64,000 bases of DNA from Burkholderia sp. 8Y (GCF_902506145.1 NZ_LR733519.1:310001-374000); one strand, 5' to 3'. Shown: positions 1-10,035, counted from the first letter of the stretch. Made by a program: numbers and translations. Notes: generated by a model not told the origin, from the sequence alone.

Positions 1-718
1 AGCTCACGCCATGCACGCGCGTGAGGACGCCTTGCGCGTCGAACTCGGGATTGCCGCGCATGCGAAGCCAGCGTCGCGAGGCGGGATTGCCGTCGCGATT
101 GCAGTCGAGCATGAAGTCGAATTCGAACGGGCCGCCATAACGCAGTGCATCGGCGAGCTTGCGTTGAAACGGCTCGCGATAGTCGGGCGCGACGCGGTCC
201 CAGATTTCCGACAGCATCACGGATTCGGTACCCGGCGGAAACGAGTACATGTCCGCGAGCTGTGCCGTCATGCGCACGACGCGCTCTTTCATGTCCCACT
301 CCCACGCGCCCATGCGCGCGCCCGCGAAGGCCGCCTGCAAGCGCCGCTCGCTCGCTTCGTAAAGCGCCCATGCATGACGGCACTCGTGAATGTCGATGGC
401 AACGCCTACCGTATCGCCGATGCGCCCGTCTTCGTCGCGGCGCGCCTGCAAATGCAGCGTATGCCAGCGGAACGCGCCGTCGACGCGCAAGAGACGCACA
501 TCGACGTTGCGAAGCAGCATGCCGTCGCGCATCTGCCTCAGCGCGTCGAGGACCATGCGTTCGTCTTCGGGGTGAACAAAATCTTGCCAATGCCGGCCGA
601 TTAAATCGTCCGACGCAATGCCGAGATAGCGGGACGCCCACGGATTGGCGTACTGGATGAGTCCGTCGCGCGCCGCGCGCCATACGAACGACGGCAAGAA
701 GTGAGCAGGATCGTGCAT
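1..718 (-). CDS. PAS-domain signalling protein (N-terminal part, runs off the window)
   Basis: The reading frame is open from the ATG at 718 to the left edge, about 239 codons. It holds two PAS-like sensor folds in tandem. The first covers about residues 8-110, with an ANPWASRYLG core, a VHPEDE turn and a PAC segment FRWHTLHLQARRDEDG. The second covers about 125-239, starts GAWEWDMKE and has the WLRMRGNPEFD PAC-type strand. AAGGAC lies 7-8 nt upstream of the ATG. PAS folds bind small ligands or partner proteins. The output domain (kinase, GGDEF, EAL or other) lies outside the window, so the effector function is unknown. No membrane segment is visible in the part present. Confidence 0.8.
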   Translation of the reverse strand, partial: MHDPAHFLPSFVWRAARDGLIQYANPWASRYLGIASDDLIGRHWQDFVHPEDERMVLDALRQMRDGMLLRNVDVRLLRVDGAFRWHTLHLQARRDEDGRIGDTVGVAIDIHECRHAWALYEASERRLQAAFAGARMGAWEWDMKERVVRMTAQLADMYSFPPGTESVMLSEIWDRVAPDYREPFQRKLADALRYGGPFEFDFMLDCNRDGNPASRRWLRMRGNPEFDAQGVLTRVHGVS

Positions 719-861
719 GAGCGTCCTTGCTTCGGTTGAACGGCGAGGTTATCGCCGGACGCAGCGCAGTGTCGTTTGTGACGATGCTTCGAACATTGTA
801 CGAATAGCACAGCGCAGCACGACGCGTCAGGGCACGCCGAGTTGCGCGCTGCGGGAATTAG

Positions 862-1035
862 TTAGCCGTCCTCGCCGACATCGTTCGGATCGGGCAAGGG
901 TTTGCCGGCGCCTGTCGGTGGCGCGGGCTCGTTCGTCAGGTTCTGTTTTTGTTCATCGCTCAGCCGGCGGTCGGCAGTGTTTTCGTCGTCGGACGTTTGC
1001 TTAGGGGGAGTCGAACGTTCGGTTTCTTGTGTCAT
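862..1035 (-). CDS. Small hydrophilic hypothetical protein (57 aa)
   Basis: The ATG at 1035 is preceded by GAGGAG at good spacing, so I use it rather than an upstream in-frame start. The product is 57 residues, very polar and rich in T, E, D, N and P (starts MTQETERSTPPK, ends DPNDVGEDG), with no Cys and no hydrophobic stretch. It is probably intrinsically disordered. I recognise no family or function. It stands alone between the PAS gene and the divergent epimerase gene. Confidence 0.55.
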   Translation of the reverse strand: MTQETERSTPPKQTSDDENTADRRLSDEQKQNLTNEPAPPTGAGKPLPDPNDVGEDG

Positions 1036-1174
1036 GGCATGCTCCTCAGGATGAGAGACGAAACGCATAGGCATCGTGATCTGCTTGCATCGAACGTGCC
1101 CGCTGGCAGTAGATACGCGAGGCGTGGGCATAGGCGATGCTTAACCGAAACTTTGTCTCTGCGTTCCCCAAGCC

Positions 1175-2317
1175 ATGACACCGTTTTTCCGAAGCTTCGC
1201 CGCCCTATGCGCCGCTGCATTGCCACTTGCGACGAGTGCGGCCACGGTCACGTCTTCGCCTTATGGCGCCACGCAGCAGGGCCAACCGGTCGTGCAATAC
1301 ACGCTCGCCAACGCGCGCGGCGTCTCGATCAGCTGCATCACATACGGCGGCATCGTCACGCGGATAGACGTTCCCGACAGACGCGGGCGTCGCGCGGATA
1401 TCGTACTCGGCTTCGCGTCGCTCGCCGACTATGAGCGGTATAACGGCGACATTCACTTCGGCAGTCTGATCGGCCGTTATGCGAATCGCATCGCACAAGG
1501 CCGCTTCACGCTCGACGGACACACGTATCAATTGCCGATCAACGATCCGCCCAATACCTTGCATGGCGGCCCGCACGGCTTCGACGAAAAGGTCTGGACG
1601 GTCGTTCGCACGTTTCAGAACGGGAATGGCGCAGGCGTGCAACTGCGATACGTGAGCCCCGACAACGAGAATGGTTTTCCGGGCACGCTCACGGTCGACG
1701 TGACCTACACGCTCACCGACGACAACGAAGTGCGTATCGACTATCGCGCGAAAACGGACAAGCCCACCGTCGTGAATCTCACGAACCACAGCTATTTCAA
1801 TCTGGCGGGCGAGGGTAGCGGGAGCGTCGAGAATCAGCTCATCATGATCGCTGCGTCGAGCTATACGCCGACGCGCGCCGATTCGATTCCGACGGGCGAG
1901 ATCGCATCCGTCGAAGGCACGCCGCTCGATCTACGCGCGTTGACGCCGATCGGCGCGCGCTTGCGTTCGGCGTTTCCGCAATTGCGCTACGCACGCGGCT
2001 ACGACAATAACTTCAAGCTGAACAAGAGCAGCCAGCATGACGGCGAGCCGTCGTTCGCGGCGCGCGCGTACGATCCCGCAAGCGGCCGCGTGCTCGATGT
2101 CTATACAACGCAGCCGGGCTTGCAGTTCTATACCGCGAACGGGCTCAACGGCAGTGCGGTGGGCGTATCGGGCACGGCGTATCGTCAGACGGACGCGTTC
2201 GCGCTCGAAGCCGAGCATTTCCCGGATTCGCCGAATCATGCTTCGTTTCCGTCGACCGAGCTCAGGCCCGGCGACGAGTATCACGAAGTGACGGTGTGGA
2301 AGTTCGGCGTGCGCTGA
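1175..2317 (+). CDS. galM: Aldose 1-epimerase (mutarotase), exported
   Basis: The 380-residue protein begins with a Sec signal peptide (hydrophobic FAALCAAALPLATSAAT), so it is predicted periplasmic, unlike cytoplasmic GalM. The GalM family interconverts alpha and beta anomers of aldoses. Family marks are the NRIAQGRF segment, NTLHGGPHGFD with the general-acid His, TNHSYFNLAG with the second His, and a late LEAEHFPDSPN segment with the catalytic Glu. Length is normal for the family. It converges with the gluconate permease, 13 bp apart. The trehalase nearby is also periplasmic, suggesting local sugar handling. The start lacks a strong ribosome-binding site but is required for the signal peptide. 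Confidence 0.88.
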   Translation: MTPFFRSFAALCAAALPLATSAATVTSSPYGATQQGQPVVQYTLANARGVSISCITYGGIVTRIDVPDRRGRRADIVLGFASLADYERYNGDIHFGSLIGRYANRIAQGRFTLDGHTYQLPINDPPNTLHGGPHGFDEKVWTVVRTFQNGNGAGVQLRYVSPDNENGFPGTLTVDVTYTLTDDNEVRIDYRAKTDKPTVVNLTNHSYFNLAGEGSGSVENQLIMIAASSYTPTRADSIPTGEIASVEGTPLDLRALTPIGARLRSAFPQLRYARGYDNNFKLNKSSQHDGEPSFAARAYDPASGRVLDVYTTQPGLQFYTANGLNGSAVGVSGTAYRQTDAFALEAEHFPDSPNHASFPSTELRPGDEYHEVTVWKFGVR

Positions 2318-2330
2318 TGCGCGCCCTGAT

Positions 2331-3707
2331 TCAAGTCAGCACGTTCCAGAGCAGCAAGGTCAAAGCAAGACCGACGACCGACACGATGGTCTGCAGCACC
2401 GACCACACCGCGACCGTCTCTTTGAGCTTGAGGCCGAAGTACTCGCGGACCATCCAGAAGCCGGCGTCGTTGACATGGCAGAAGAACACGGAGCCCGCGC
2501 CGATTGCAAGCGCCATCAGCGAGTCATGCGTCGCGCTCAACGACCCGACGACGGGCGCGACGATGCCGGCGGTCGTCGTCGTGGCAACCGTCGCGGAGCC
2601 GGTGGCCTGCCGCAGCGCGACCGCGATCAGCCATGCCAGCAGGATCAGCGGCATATGCGCGCCGACGGCGATCTTGCCGATCGTCCCACTGATGCCGGCT
2701 GTGACGAGCATCTGCTTGAGACCGCCGCCCGCGCCGATGGTGAGCAACAGCGCCGCGATAGGCGGCAGGCTCTTGCGCAGAATGCCGCCCACACGTTCAC
2801 GCGCCATGCCGCGTGACCAACCCAGCGCGACGATGGCGAACAGCACCGTCAATGTCAACGCAACGAGCGGCTCGCCGACGAAATCCAGCATGTCGTAAAG
2901 CAATGTGTCCTTGGTGAGCGCGAGCTTCGCGACGGTGCGGCCCAGCATCAACACGACGGGCAGCAGAATGGTGATGAGCGAGATCGCGAAGCCTGGCGTG
3001 GAGGTGCTGTCGGCATGCTCGGTGAAGAGCTTGCCGATTGCGTCCGGTTCTTCCACATGCAGGCGCCTGGAAAGCCACATGCCGTACAACGGTCCCGCGA
3101 GAATGACCGCGGGCAACGCCACGATCAAGCCGAGACCGAGTGTGAGGCCCAGGTCAGCATGCAACGCGCTCACCGCGATCAGCGGGCCCGGATGCGGCGG
3201 CAGCAGCGCGTGCAATGTCGTCATGCCGGCGAGCGCGGGTATGGCGATGCGCAAGATGGGCTGCTTCGAGCGGCGCGCCATCACGAAGATGATCGGCACC
3301 ATCATCACGAGACCGACTTCGAAGAAGAGCGGCAAGCCCACGATGATCGCGACGAACGCCATCATCCACGGCAGGCGGCGCGGCGTGGAGTGTTCGAGCA
3401 ACGTGGTGACGAGCCTGTCCGCTGCGCCCGAATCAGCCATCAACGCTCCGAGCATGGAACCGAGCGCGATGATGATGCCGACATCGCCCAACAACGCGCC
3501 CGCGCCTTTGCTAAAGGCTTGCGCAATGGCTTCGAGCGGTTGATGCGCGGTGAAACCCGCAGCGAACGTGCCGACGAGAATGGAGAGGAACGGCGCGATC
3601 TTGAGCGCACTGATCGAGACGATGATGATCGCGAGACCAATAGCGCACGCAATCAGAAGTTGTGTGTCGTGAGGCGACCACGAAGCGAGAGTTGTCGTTG
3701 GATTCAC
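2331..3707 (-). CDS. GntP-family gluconate:H+ symporter
   Basis: A 458-residue, almost wholly hydrophobic inner-membrane protein with about 12-14 membrane spans. It has the family layout of gluconate permeases: an early ISALKIAPFLSILVGTFAAG span, GVGIIIALG-like helix (here VGIIIALGSMLGALM), LPPHPGPLIAVSALHADLG and a late ATGSATVATTTTAGIV segment. The likely substrate is gluconate or a related sugar acid. Exact substrate cannot be read from sequence. The start is GTG with AAGG 5 nt upstream. It is convergent with the epimerase and divergent from trehalase, with 257 bp of possible promoter DNA between. Confidence 0.88.
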   Translation of the reverse strand: MNPTTTLASWSPHDTQLLIACAIGLAIIIVSISALKIAPFLSILVGTFAAGFTAHQPLEAIAQAFSKGAGALLGDVGIIIALGSMLGALMADSGAADRLVTTLLEHSTPRRLPWMMAFVAIIVGLPLFFEVGLVMMVPIIFVMARRSKQPILRIAIPALAGMTTLHALLPPHPGPLIAVSALHADLGLTLGLGLIVALPAVILAGPLYGMWLSRRLHVEEPDAIGKLFTEHADSTSTPGFAISLITILLPVVLMLGRTVAKLALTKDTLLYDMLDFVGEPLVALTLTVLFAIVALGWSRGMARERVGGILRKSLPPIAALLLTIGAGGGLKQMLVTAGISGTIGKIAVGAHMPLILLAWLIAVALRQATGSATVATTTTAGIVAPVVGSLSATHDSLMALAIGAGSVFFCHVNDAGFWMVREYFGLKLKETVAVWSVLQTIVSVVGLALTLLLWNVLT

Positions 3708-3964
3708 GGTGACCTTGAGGCTGACGTGACATCGGCTTTGCAGCCAATGTCTTTACGGAAGGCTTTCGCGCGTGAAGTCCAGCCTGTGCCGCGCGCGAAG
3801 CCCCGTCGTAATAGCATCTTTCGACCTCACGGTCAAAGAGCGCCAGTGCGCCGGTTGCCATGACCGTGCGCCGCATGCGATGCTTCGCCCTGCTGCAACT
3901 TCCAATTCAAACAGCGCGGCACGAGCGAGACCAGTCCGGTTCATCACCCTTTGAAGGAGTGAGC

Positions 3965-5605
3965 ATGATCGTACTGTCGCGGTATCGCATGACGCTTGAC
4001 GCGTCGCAGCACTTTCCGTTGAACGCGCGCCGCCTGCTCGGCGCGTGGGCTTTGCTTGGCGCAGCGAGCGTCGCTTATGCCGATGCGCAAAGCAGCTATG
4101 TCGTGCCGCCGCCGCCGAGCGAACTGTATGGCGAGCTCTTCGTTGCAGTGCAAACGCAGCAGATCTATCCCGATCAAAAGACCTTTGTCGATGCAACGCC
4201 GAAGATGGACCCGGCGCAAATCAATCAACTCTATCTGCAACAGCGCATCGTTCCGGGCTTTAGCCTCTCCGCATTTGTCGCGCAGTATTTCACGCCGCCG
4301 ACGGATCAGGTGATCACGCCGCCGCCTAATCAGAGCTTGCGCCAGCACATCGACTGGCTATGGCCCGAACTCACGCGGAACTCGGCGACAGTGCCGCCAT
4401 ACAGCACGCTGATTCCAATGCCCAAGCCGTATGTCGTGCCGGGCGGACGCTTTCGCGAGGGCTACTACTGGGACACCTATTTCACGATGCTGGGCCTTCA
4501 GGAGGCCGGCCGCGAAGATCTCGTCGATAACATGCTCGACAACTTCGCATATCTGATCGACACCATCGGCCATATTCCGAACGGCAATCGCACGTACTAT
4601 GTGAGCCGTTCGCAGCCGCCGTTCTTTTCGTACATGGTCGAGCTTGCCGCGCATAAGGAGGGCGGGCGCGTCTATCAGAAGTATTTGCCGCAAATGCGCC
4701 GCGAATATGGCTACTGGATGCAAGGCGCGCATTCGCTGCAACCGGGCGCCGCCGTGCGCAACGTGGTCATGCTGCCGGATCGCACCGTGCTCAACCGCTA
4801 TTGGGACGAACGCGACACGCCGCGCGACGAGTCGTATCTCGAAGACGTCCAGACAGCCAGCACGGTTCCGAGCCGTCCCGCGAACGAGGTGTATCGCGAT
4901 CTGCGTGCGGCAGCGGAAAGCGGCTGGGATTTCAGCTCGCGATGGTTCGGCGACAATCAGACGCTGGCCACCATCCGCACGACATCCATTGTTCCCGTGG
5001 ATCTGAACAGCCTGATGTTCCATCTCGAGACGACGATTGCGCGCGGCTGCGGCGAGGCGCGGGACTTCGGTTGTGTCGCGGAGTTCATCGGCAAGGCGGC
5101 AAAGCGCGCCATCGGCATCAACACGTATCTGTGGAACACCAACGGCTACTACGGCGACTATGACTGGCAACTGGGTCAGCCGCGCAACAACCCGTCGGCC
5201 GCGATGCTTTATCCCTTGTTTGCAGGGGCCGCATGGCCCGAACGCGCGCACGCCACGGCGCGCACGGTGGAAACGCTACTGCTCAAGCCGGGCGGCCTGA
5301 CGACAACCACCTTCAATACGGCGCAGCAGTGGGATGCGCCCAACGGCTGGGCGCCGCTGCACTGGATCGCGGTCGAAAGTTTGCGGCGCTATGGTCGCGG
5401 CGATCTCGCGCAGCAAATCGGCACGCGCTTCCTGTCTGACGTGAATCACGTCTATGCGACCGAGCAGAAGCTGGTGGAGAAATACGTCGTGGAAGGCACG
5501 GGTACCGGCGGGGGAGGGGGCGGTGAATATCCGCTGCAAGACGGCTTCGGATGGACGAACGGCGTGACCTTGCGTCTGCTCGATCTATACGCGCCCGGTC
5601 AGTGA
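3965..5605 (+). CDS. treA: Periplasmic trehalase (GH37)
   Basis: Hydrolyses trehalose to two glucose. The ATG at 3965 follows GAAGGAG with 6 nt spacing, so I reject the longer frame starting at 3860. The 546-residue product begins with a signal peptide ([18 protein letters not shown]). Both GH37 signatures are present: [15 protein letters not shown] and [23 protein letters not shown] carries the catalytic Asp, and the Gly-rich run before [14 protein letters not shown] is the lid and base region. Length fits E. coli TreA. It is transcribed alone and ends facing the DUF1330 gene across a strong hairpin. Confidence 0.95.
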   Translation: MIVLSRYRMTLDASQHFPLNARRLLGAWALLGAASVAYADAQSSYVVPPPPSELYGELFVAVQTQQIYPDQKTFVDATPKMDPAQINQLYLQQRIVPGFSLSAFVAQYFTPPTDQVITPPPNQSLRQHIDWLWPELTRNSATVPPYSTLIPMPKPYVVPGGRFREGYYWDTYFTMLGLQEAGREDLVDNMLDNFAYLIDTIGHIPNGNRTYYVSRSQPPFFSYMVELAAHKEGGRVYQKYLPQMRREYGYWMQGAHSLQPGAAVRNVVMLPDRTVLNRYWDERDTPRDESYLEDVQTASTVPSRPANEVYRDLRAAAESGWDFSSRWFGDNQTLATIRTTSIVPVDLNSLMFHLETTIARGCGEARDFGCVAEFIGKAAKRAIGINTYLWNTNGYYGDYDWQLGQPRNNPSAAMLYPLFAGAAWPERAHATARTVETLLLKPGGLTTTTFNTAQQWDAPNGWAPLHWIAVESLRRYGRGDLAQQIGTRFLSDVNHVYATEQKLVEKYVVEGTGTGGGGGGEYPLQDGFGWTNGVTLRLLDLYAPGQ

Positions 5606-5618
5606 AGCACAAAGGATT

Positions 5619-5648
5619 GCGATGGCGGCTCGAGCGCGCCGCCATCGC
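5619..5648. terminator. 11-bp hairpin between convergent genes
   Basis: GCGATGGCGGC (5619-5629) and GCCGCCATCGC (5638-5648) form a perfect 11-bp stem with an 8-nt loop. It starts 13 bp after the trehalase stop and ends 11 bp before the DUF1330 stop on the other strand. There is no U-tract, so if it terminates it may need Rho, or it may act as a bidirectional 3'-end stabiliser. Confidence 0.6.
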
Positions 5649-5659
5649 GTCGTCGCGTG

Positions 5660-5953
5660 TTACTCGACGCCTTCTACCACGCGGAAGTCGCGCTCGCATG
5701 CATCGCCGAGCACCTTCAACGCTTCCTGATACTTCTCGCCATTAAACGCGGCGAGCGCCTGATCGAGTGAATCGAATTCGACGAGCACCGTGCGCTCTGC
5801 CACGCCCGCGCCCTGCACGGTCGACGCCACGCCGCGAACCAGCACGCGGCCGCCGCCTTCCTTGATCGCTACCGTTGCGAGCTTCGAATACTCAGCGACC
5901 TGATCGGGCTTCGCAATCTTGCGGTATGCGCTAACCCAATAGCCTTTTGCCAT
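5660..5953 (-). CDS. DUF1330 family protein
   Basis: A 97-residue protein beginning MAKGYWVSAYRKI, the typical opening of DUF1330, a small ferredoxin-like dimeric alpha-beta barrel family. The ERTVLVEFDSLDQALAAF and KYQEALK segments match the family's second half. Function in this family is unknown. A start 27 codons earlier exists, but AGGAG 8 nt before 5953 and family length favour this one. It converges with trehalase. Confidence 0.85.
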   Translation of the reverse strand: MAKGYWVSAYRKIAKPDQVAEYSKLATVAIKEGGGRVLVRGVASTVQGAGVAERTVLVEFDSLDQALAAFNGEKYQEALKVLGDACERDFRVVEGVE

Positions 5954-6178
5954 CTGCAATCTCCTGATTTCGTTGAGCGCCATGCGCCATGAGGTGTCTT
6001 CTTGCGAAGGCGAGCATAGCAAAATTCGGCTCAAGCCTCTTGCGACGCATTGTGCGCGCGTGATGAAGGCTCCCTTCCTGGTTTAGGGGTTAACCCCAAA
6101 CGACCACGCGCCTAGACTTCGGTCACTGCCTGAGCGGCAAGCGCCCAGGCAAGCCCTGAAACCTTTGGAGTATTGGTC

Positions 6179-6478
6179 ATGAAGTCTTTGATTCGCGCAG
6201 TCGTCGTCGCCACCGTTTTTGCTGTTCCCGCCCTGTCGTTTGCAGAGGGCAGTCAGATCACGCGTGCGCAGGTGCGTGCGGAACTGGCCGATTTGCAAAG
6301 CGTCGGCTACCACGCCGGCGACGGCGACCAGGCGCACTATCCGGCTGCCGTTCAAGCGGCCGAAGCGAAGCTGGCCGCACGCAACGGCGCGACGGCATAC
6401 GGCGGCACTGCGGGCGGCGCGACGCAATCCGGCAATCGCGTGTCGCAGGCGGACTGGAACGCAATGTATTCCCGCTAA
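6179..6478 (+). CDS. DUF4148 family exported small protein
   Basis: 99 residues with a clear signal peptide (MKSLIRAVVVATVFAVPALSFA). The mature part holds the ITRAQVRAELADLQSVGYH core typical of DUF4148, a family of short periplasmic proteins that is expanded in Burkholderiales. The tail is Gly/Thr-rich and ends NAMYSR. GGAG lies 8 nt before the ATG. No molecular function is established for the family. It converges with the next gene, 3 bp apart. Confidence 0.85.
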   Translation: MKSLIRAVVVATVFAVPALSFAEGSQITRAQVRAELADLQSVGYHAGDGDQAHYPAAVQAAEAKLAARNGATAYGGTAGGATQSGNRVSQADWNAMYSR

Positions 6479-6481
6479 GTC

Positions 6482-7363
6482 TCAATCCGCCGCGTATTTG
6501 CGGTCGAGTTCGTCGAAAAGAGGCTTATTGACGAGCCTCTGGCGTTCCGAAAACGGCGCGACGACAGCGGGGTCTTCATCCAGTTTGCCTTGTTGCCTGA
6601 GCGCGGTCAGCGCGGTCTGCATGCCGCGCACCGCGCTTTGCAAAGCGGCGTTCGCGTAAAGCACGAGACTGAAGCCAAGGTTCTGCAATTCGTCGCGGCC
6701 CGTGACAGGCGTCTTGCCGCCAATCACGATATTGATGAGTTGCGGCGCGGCGACGGGCTGCGTCAGCGACGTGATCTGCTCCTGCGTTTCGATCGCTTCG
6801 ATAAAGAGAATATCCGCGCCTGCCTCGGCGAACTGGTTCGCGCGCTCGATGGCGGCATCGAACCCGTGTACCGCGCAAGCGTCGGTGCGCGCGATGATCT
6901 GGAAGTTCTCGTCCTCCCGCGCGTCCACGGCGGCGCGTATCTTGCCAAGCATCTCGCTTGTCGAGATGACGCTCTTGCCCGCGAAGTGGCCGCATTTCTT
7001 GGGCATCACCTGATCTTCCAGTTGAATCGCATCGGCGCCGGCGCGCTCCAGCGTACGTACCGTATGGCGTACATTGAGCGCATTGCCGAAGCCCGTGTCG
7101 GCATCGACGACAAGGGGAAGATCCACCACATCGCGAATTCGATTCGTATGTTCGGCGATTTCCGCCAGTCCCATGAAGCCGAGATCGGGCATGCCGAGCG
7201 ACATATTCGTGACGCCCGCGCCCGTGATGTAGATGGCTTCGAAGCCGAGGTCCGCGATGAGGCTCGCGCTCATCGCATTGAATGCGCCGGGCAGAAGCAG
7301 ACCACGGCGTGCGTTCACCAGTTCTTTGAAGGCGGCGCGGCGGCGGGAGGACGGAGTTGTCAT
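6482..7363 (-). CDS. Isocitrate lyase/PEP mutase superfamily enzyme
   Basis: 293 residues with the superfamily's TIM-barrel marks: PGAFNAMSASLIADLGFEAIY near the start, VVDADTGFGN (Mg2+-binding acidic cluster), AIQLEDQ, and KKCGHFAGK with the catalytic Cys on the gating loop. Members cleave or rearrange C-C or C-P bonds of 2-oxo or 2-hydroxy acids (methylisocitrate lyase, oxaloacetate hydrolase, carboxyphosphonoenolpyruvate mutase). The K-K-C-G-H loop favours a lyase over a phosphomutase. No prp or phosphonate genes are nearby, so the substrate is open. Confidence 0.85.
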   Translation of the reverse strand: MTTPSSRRRAAFKELVNARRGLLLPGAFNAMSASLIADLGFEAIYITGAGVTNMSLGMPDLGFMGLAEIAEHTNRIRDVVDLPLVVDADTGFGNALNVRHTVRTLERAGADAIQLEDQVMPKKCGHFAGKSVISTSEMLGKIRAAVDAREDENFQIIARTDACAVHGFDAAIERANQFAEAGADILFIEAIETQEQITSLTQPVAAPQLINIVIGGKTPVTGRDELQNLGFSLVLYANAALQSAVRGMQTALTALRQQGKLDEDPAVVAPFSERQRLVNKPLFDELDRKYAAD

Positions 7364-7492
7364 GAGTAATGATTCCGGAAAGAGGCGCTAAATGTGCACG
7401 AAAATGCACCATGATCTGTCATGTTAAAGCGTGCAGCGCTTGAGCGCCTAACGGAAATGGCATGATGTTGCTCTCGCCAAAAGGAGCCGCGC

Positions 7493-8641
7493 ATGAGTGA
7501 GACCTTGCCCGCTTTGCCCTTGCCCGACGGCGTGCGTGCGCGCTTTGTCGATAATGGCAACGGCCTGTCGATGCATATGCTGGAAGCGGGGTACGACACG
7601 CCGCAAAGGCCGTGCATCGTGTTGCTTCACGGCTTTCCCGAACTGGCCTATAGCTGGCGCAAGGTCATGAAACCGCTCGCGGACGCGGGGTTTCACGTTG
7701 TCGCGCCCGACCAGCGAGGCTTTGGCAGAACCGGCGGGGCGGACATGAGCTTCGCTGCGGATCTCGCCGATTACGCCATGCCGAACCTCGTCGCTGACAC
7801 ACTGGGCCTCGTTTTCGCACTGGGCCATACGTCCGTTGCCGCTGTCGTGGGCCATGATTTCGGCTCCTTCGTGGCAGCGTGGTGCGCGCTCATCCGGCCC
7901 GATGTGTTCAGCTCGCTGGTGATGATGAGTGCGCCGTTCGCAGGGCCGCCGCGTTTCCAGTTCGACGATGCGCCTTCCCCCACGATGGCCGATGCCTTGG
8001 ACGCGCTTGCCTCGCTCGATCCGCCGCGCAAGTACTATCAACGCTATTTCAGCGAGCCGCAGGCTAACGATGACATGTGGCATGCGCCGCAAGGACTTGC
8101 CGATTTTTTGCGTGCGTACTGGCACGTCAAGAGCGCGGACTGGTCCGGCAATCGGCCGCATCCGCTCGTCGCGCCCGCTGTTGAAGAACTCGCGTTGCTG
8201 CCCGCGTATTACGTGATGCGCGCCGATCAGACGATGCCGGCGACCGTCGCGCAGTACATGCCGTCGCCCGAACAGATCGCATCATGTGGATGGCTCGACG
8301 ACGCCGAACTGCACGTCTATGCCGGCGAATTCGCGCGCACGGGATTCCAGGGTGGTTTGAACTGGTACCGAGCGAGCGGCGACGAACGGCAGGCCGCGCG
8401 CTTGCGGCTGTGGTCGGGCCGCACGATCGACGTGCCTGCGTGCTTTATCGCGGGAAGCAGCGACTGGGGCTGTTATCAGAGACCGGGCGATCTCGAAGCC
8501 ATGCGCCAGCGCGCTTGCACGAATCTTCGCGCGATGCATTTCATCGAAGGCGCGGGGCATTGGGTGCAGCAGGAACAGGCGCGAACCGTGGTGAGCCGCA
8601 TCCTGCGCTTTCTGCGGCAGGATGCCCCGCCGATCTTCTGA
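7493..8641 (+). CDS. Alpha/beta hydrolase, epoxide-hydrolase-like
   Basis: 382 residues with AAGGAG before the ATG. HGFPE at about 46-50 is the HGxP oxyanion motif. GHDFG places the nucleophile at Asp122, the class used by epoxide hydrolases and haloalkane dehalogenases rather than Ser esterases. SSDWG supplies a likely acid and GAGHWVQQE the catalytic His. The cap region between carries several Tyr that could polarise an epoxide. It is predicted cytosolic, with no signal peptide. It is convergent with the sigma-54 activator gene; whether that activator controls it is unknown. Confidence 0.85.
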   Translation: MSETLPALPLPDGVRARFVDNGNGLSMHMLEAGYDTPQRPCIVLLHGFPELAYSWRKVMKPLADAGFHVVAPDQRGFGRTGGADMSFAADLADYAMPNLVADTLGLVFALGHTSVAAVVGHDFGSFVAAWCALIRPDVFSSLVMMSAPFAGPPRFQFDDAPSPTMADALDALASLDPPRKYYQRYFSEPQANDDMWHAPQGLADFLRAYWHVKSADWSGNRPHPLVAPAVEELALLPAYYVMRADQTMPATVAQYMPSPEQIASCGWLDDAELHVYAGEFARTGFQGGLNWYRASGDERQAARLRLWSGRTIDVPACFIAGSSDWGCYQRPGDLEAMRQRACTNLRAMHFIEGAGHWVQQEQARTVVSRILRFLRQDAPPIF

Positions 8642-8661
8642 GCGCGCGATCGATGCGCCGC

Positions 8662-10035
8662 TCAGGCGCTCGATACCTGTAGCGGACGGTCTTCCTTCGC
8701 GCGCAGTCCGTACGCGGTCAGCAAGCGATAAAGCGTGACGCGTGAGATGCCCAGTTCGTCGGCCGCTTCGCCGAGCCGTCCGCGATGCCGCAGGAGCGCC
8801 ACCTCGATGGCCTGCCGCTCCGCTGTTTCGCGCGCTTGCGCAAGCGTCGTCGGCGCGGCTTCGACGTAATCGCCCAGTTCGAGATCGCTCGCGAGAATCT
8901 GCCGTCCTTCGCACATGACGATGGCGCGCCTCACGCGATTGATCAGCTCGCGCACGTTGCCGGGCCAGCCATAGTTGTGAAGCGCGGCGATGGCGCAGGG
9001 CGCAAAGCCGCGCAAACGGCGGCTCGCGTCGCGCCTGAAGCGTTCCAGCATGTGATTGGCGAGCAGTTCAATGTCCTTGCCGCGCACGCGCAACGGCGGC
9101 TCGTCGATCTGCAACACGCATAGACGGTGATAAAGGTCGGCGCGAAAGCGCCCTTCGAGCATCGCGGTCTGCATATCGACGTGCGTCGCCGAAATGATGC
9201 GGACGTCCACGGCCGTCGAACTCTGTCCGCCGAGGCGCTCGATCTTGCGTTCCTGAAGGAAGCGAAGCAGGCTCGCCTGGCTTTCGAGCGGCAAATCGCC
9301 GATTTCATCGAGAAACAGCGTGCCGCCGTCCGCCGCTTCCACGCGGCCGATCTTGCGCTGATTCGCGCCCGTGAACGCGCCGCGCTCGTAGCCGAAGAGC
9401 TCGGATTGCAGCAGATGCGGAGGAATCGCGCCGCAGTTGATCGCGACGAAAGGCTGCTCGCGGCGTGCCGAACGCGCGTGAATGGCGAGCGCGGTCAGTT
9501 CCTTGCCGGTGCCCGATTCGCCCGAGATGAACACCGGCGCATCCGTCATCGCGACTTTGCGGATAGAGCGGTACAGGGCCTGCATCGCTTCGCAGGTGCC
9601 CACCATGCCGATTTCGTTGCCATCGGGCTTGTGTGCATCGTTGCAGGCGGCATCGTGCAACGAGACCATGCCGTAAGCGTGACCCACGGCATCGACAATG
9701 CGCTCGGCCGCCGAAGGCACCGTCACGTAGTCGAAGCAGTAGTCGCGGATCAGACGGCAGACATCCGGGTTATCGCCGTGATCCGGATCGACGGTCGCGA
9801 CCCAGCCGATGCGATGCCCCGACAGCAGCGCCGTGAGCGAGGACGCGTCCTTCGCATGCCCTCGGCTGGTCAGATCGATGATGCCGGCCGCCGCGCGTTT
9901 GTCGTGCTTGGCGGCTTTGGGCGGCTTGGCCGGCGTGACGTACTCGATCGCCCAGCCGCGCGCATGCAGGCGCTCGGCTAGATCATCCGACACGGCGCGT
10001 CCTGCGAAGTAGAGTGTTCTCGATTCCCCGTACAT
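8662..10035 (-). CDS. Sigma-54-dependent activator, VpsR-like
   Basis: 457 residues. The N-terminal 130 residues form a degenerate receiver-like domain as in VpsR, without an obvious phosphorylation pocket. Then comes a complete AAA+ activator domain: Walker A GESGTGKE (172-179), the sigma-54 contact loop GAFTGA (219-224), Walker B GGTLFLDEIGDL (from 237), and WPGNVRELINRVRRA. The C-terminus is a Fis-type helix-turn-helix (ADELGISRVTLYRLL). It should bind upstream enhancers and open sigma-54 promoters. VpsR-like proteins often answer to c-di-GMP and control exopolysaccharide, but the target here is not evident. Confidence 0.92.
   Translation of the reverse strand: MYGESRTLYFAGRAVSDDLAERLHARGWAIEYVTPAKPPKAAKHDKRAAAGIIDLTSRGHAKDASSLTALLSGHRIGWVATVDPDHGDNPDVCRLIRDYCFDYVTVPSAAERIVDAVGHAYGMVSLHDAACNDAHKPDGNEIGMVGTCEAMQALYRSIRKVAMTDAPVFISGESGTGKELTALAIHARSARREQPFVAINCGAIPPHLLQSELFGYERGAFTGANQRKIGRVEAADGGTLFLDEIGDLPLESQASLLRFLQERKIERLGGQSSTAVDVRIISATHVDMQTAMLEGRFRADLYHRLCVLQIDEPPLRVRGKDIELLANHMLERFRRDASRRLRGFAPCAIAALHNYGWPGNVRELINRVRRAIVMCEGRQILASDLELGDYVEAAPTTLAQARETAERQAIEVALLRHRGRLGEAADELGISRVTLYRLLTAYGLRAKEDRPLQVSSA

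Noticed and set aside
7458-7472. Sigma-54-like promoter (TGGCATGATGTTGCT) before the epoxide-hydrolase-like gene, near the sigma-54 activator
   Set aside because: The GG-to-GC distance is 9 nt instead of the required 10, and the start of transcription would fall almost on the ribosome-binding site.
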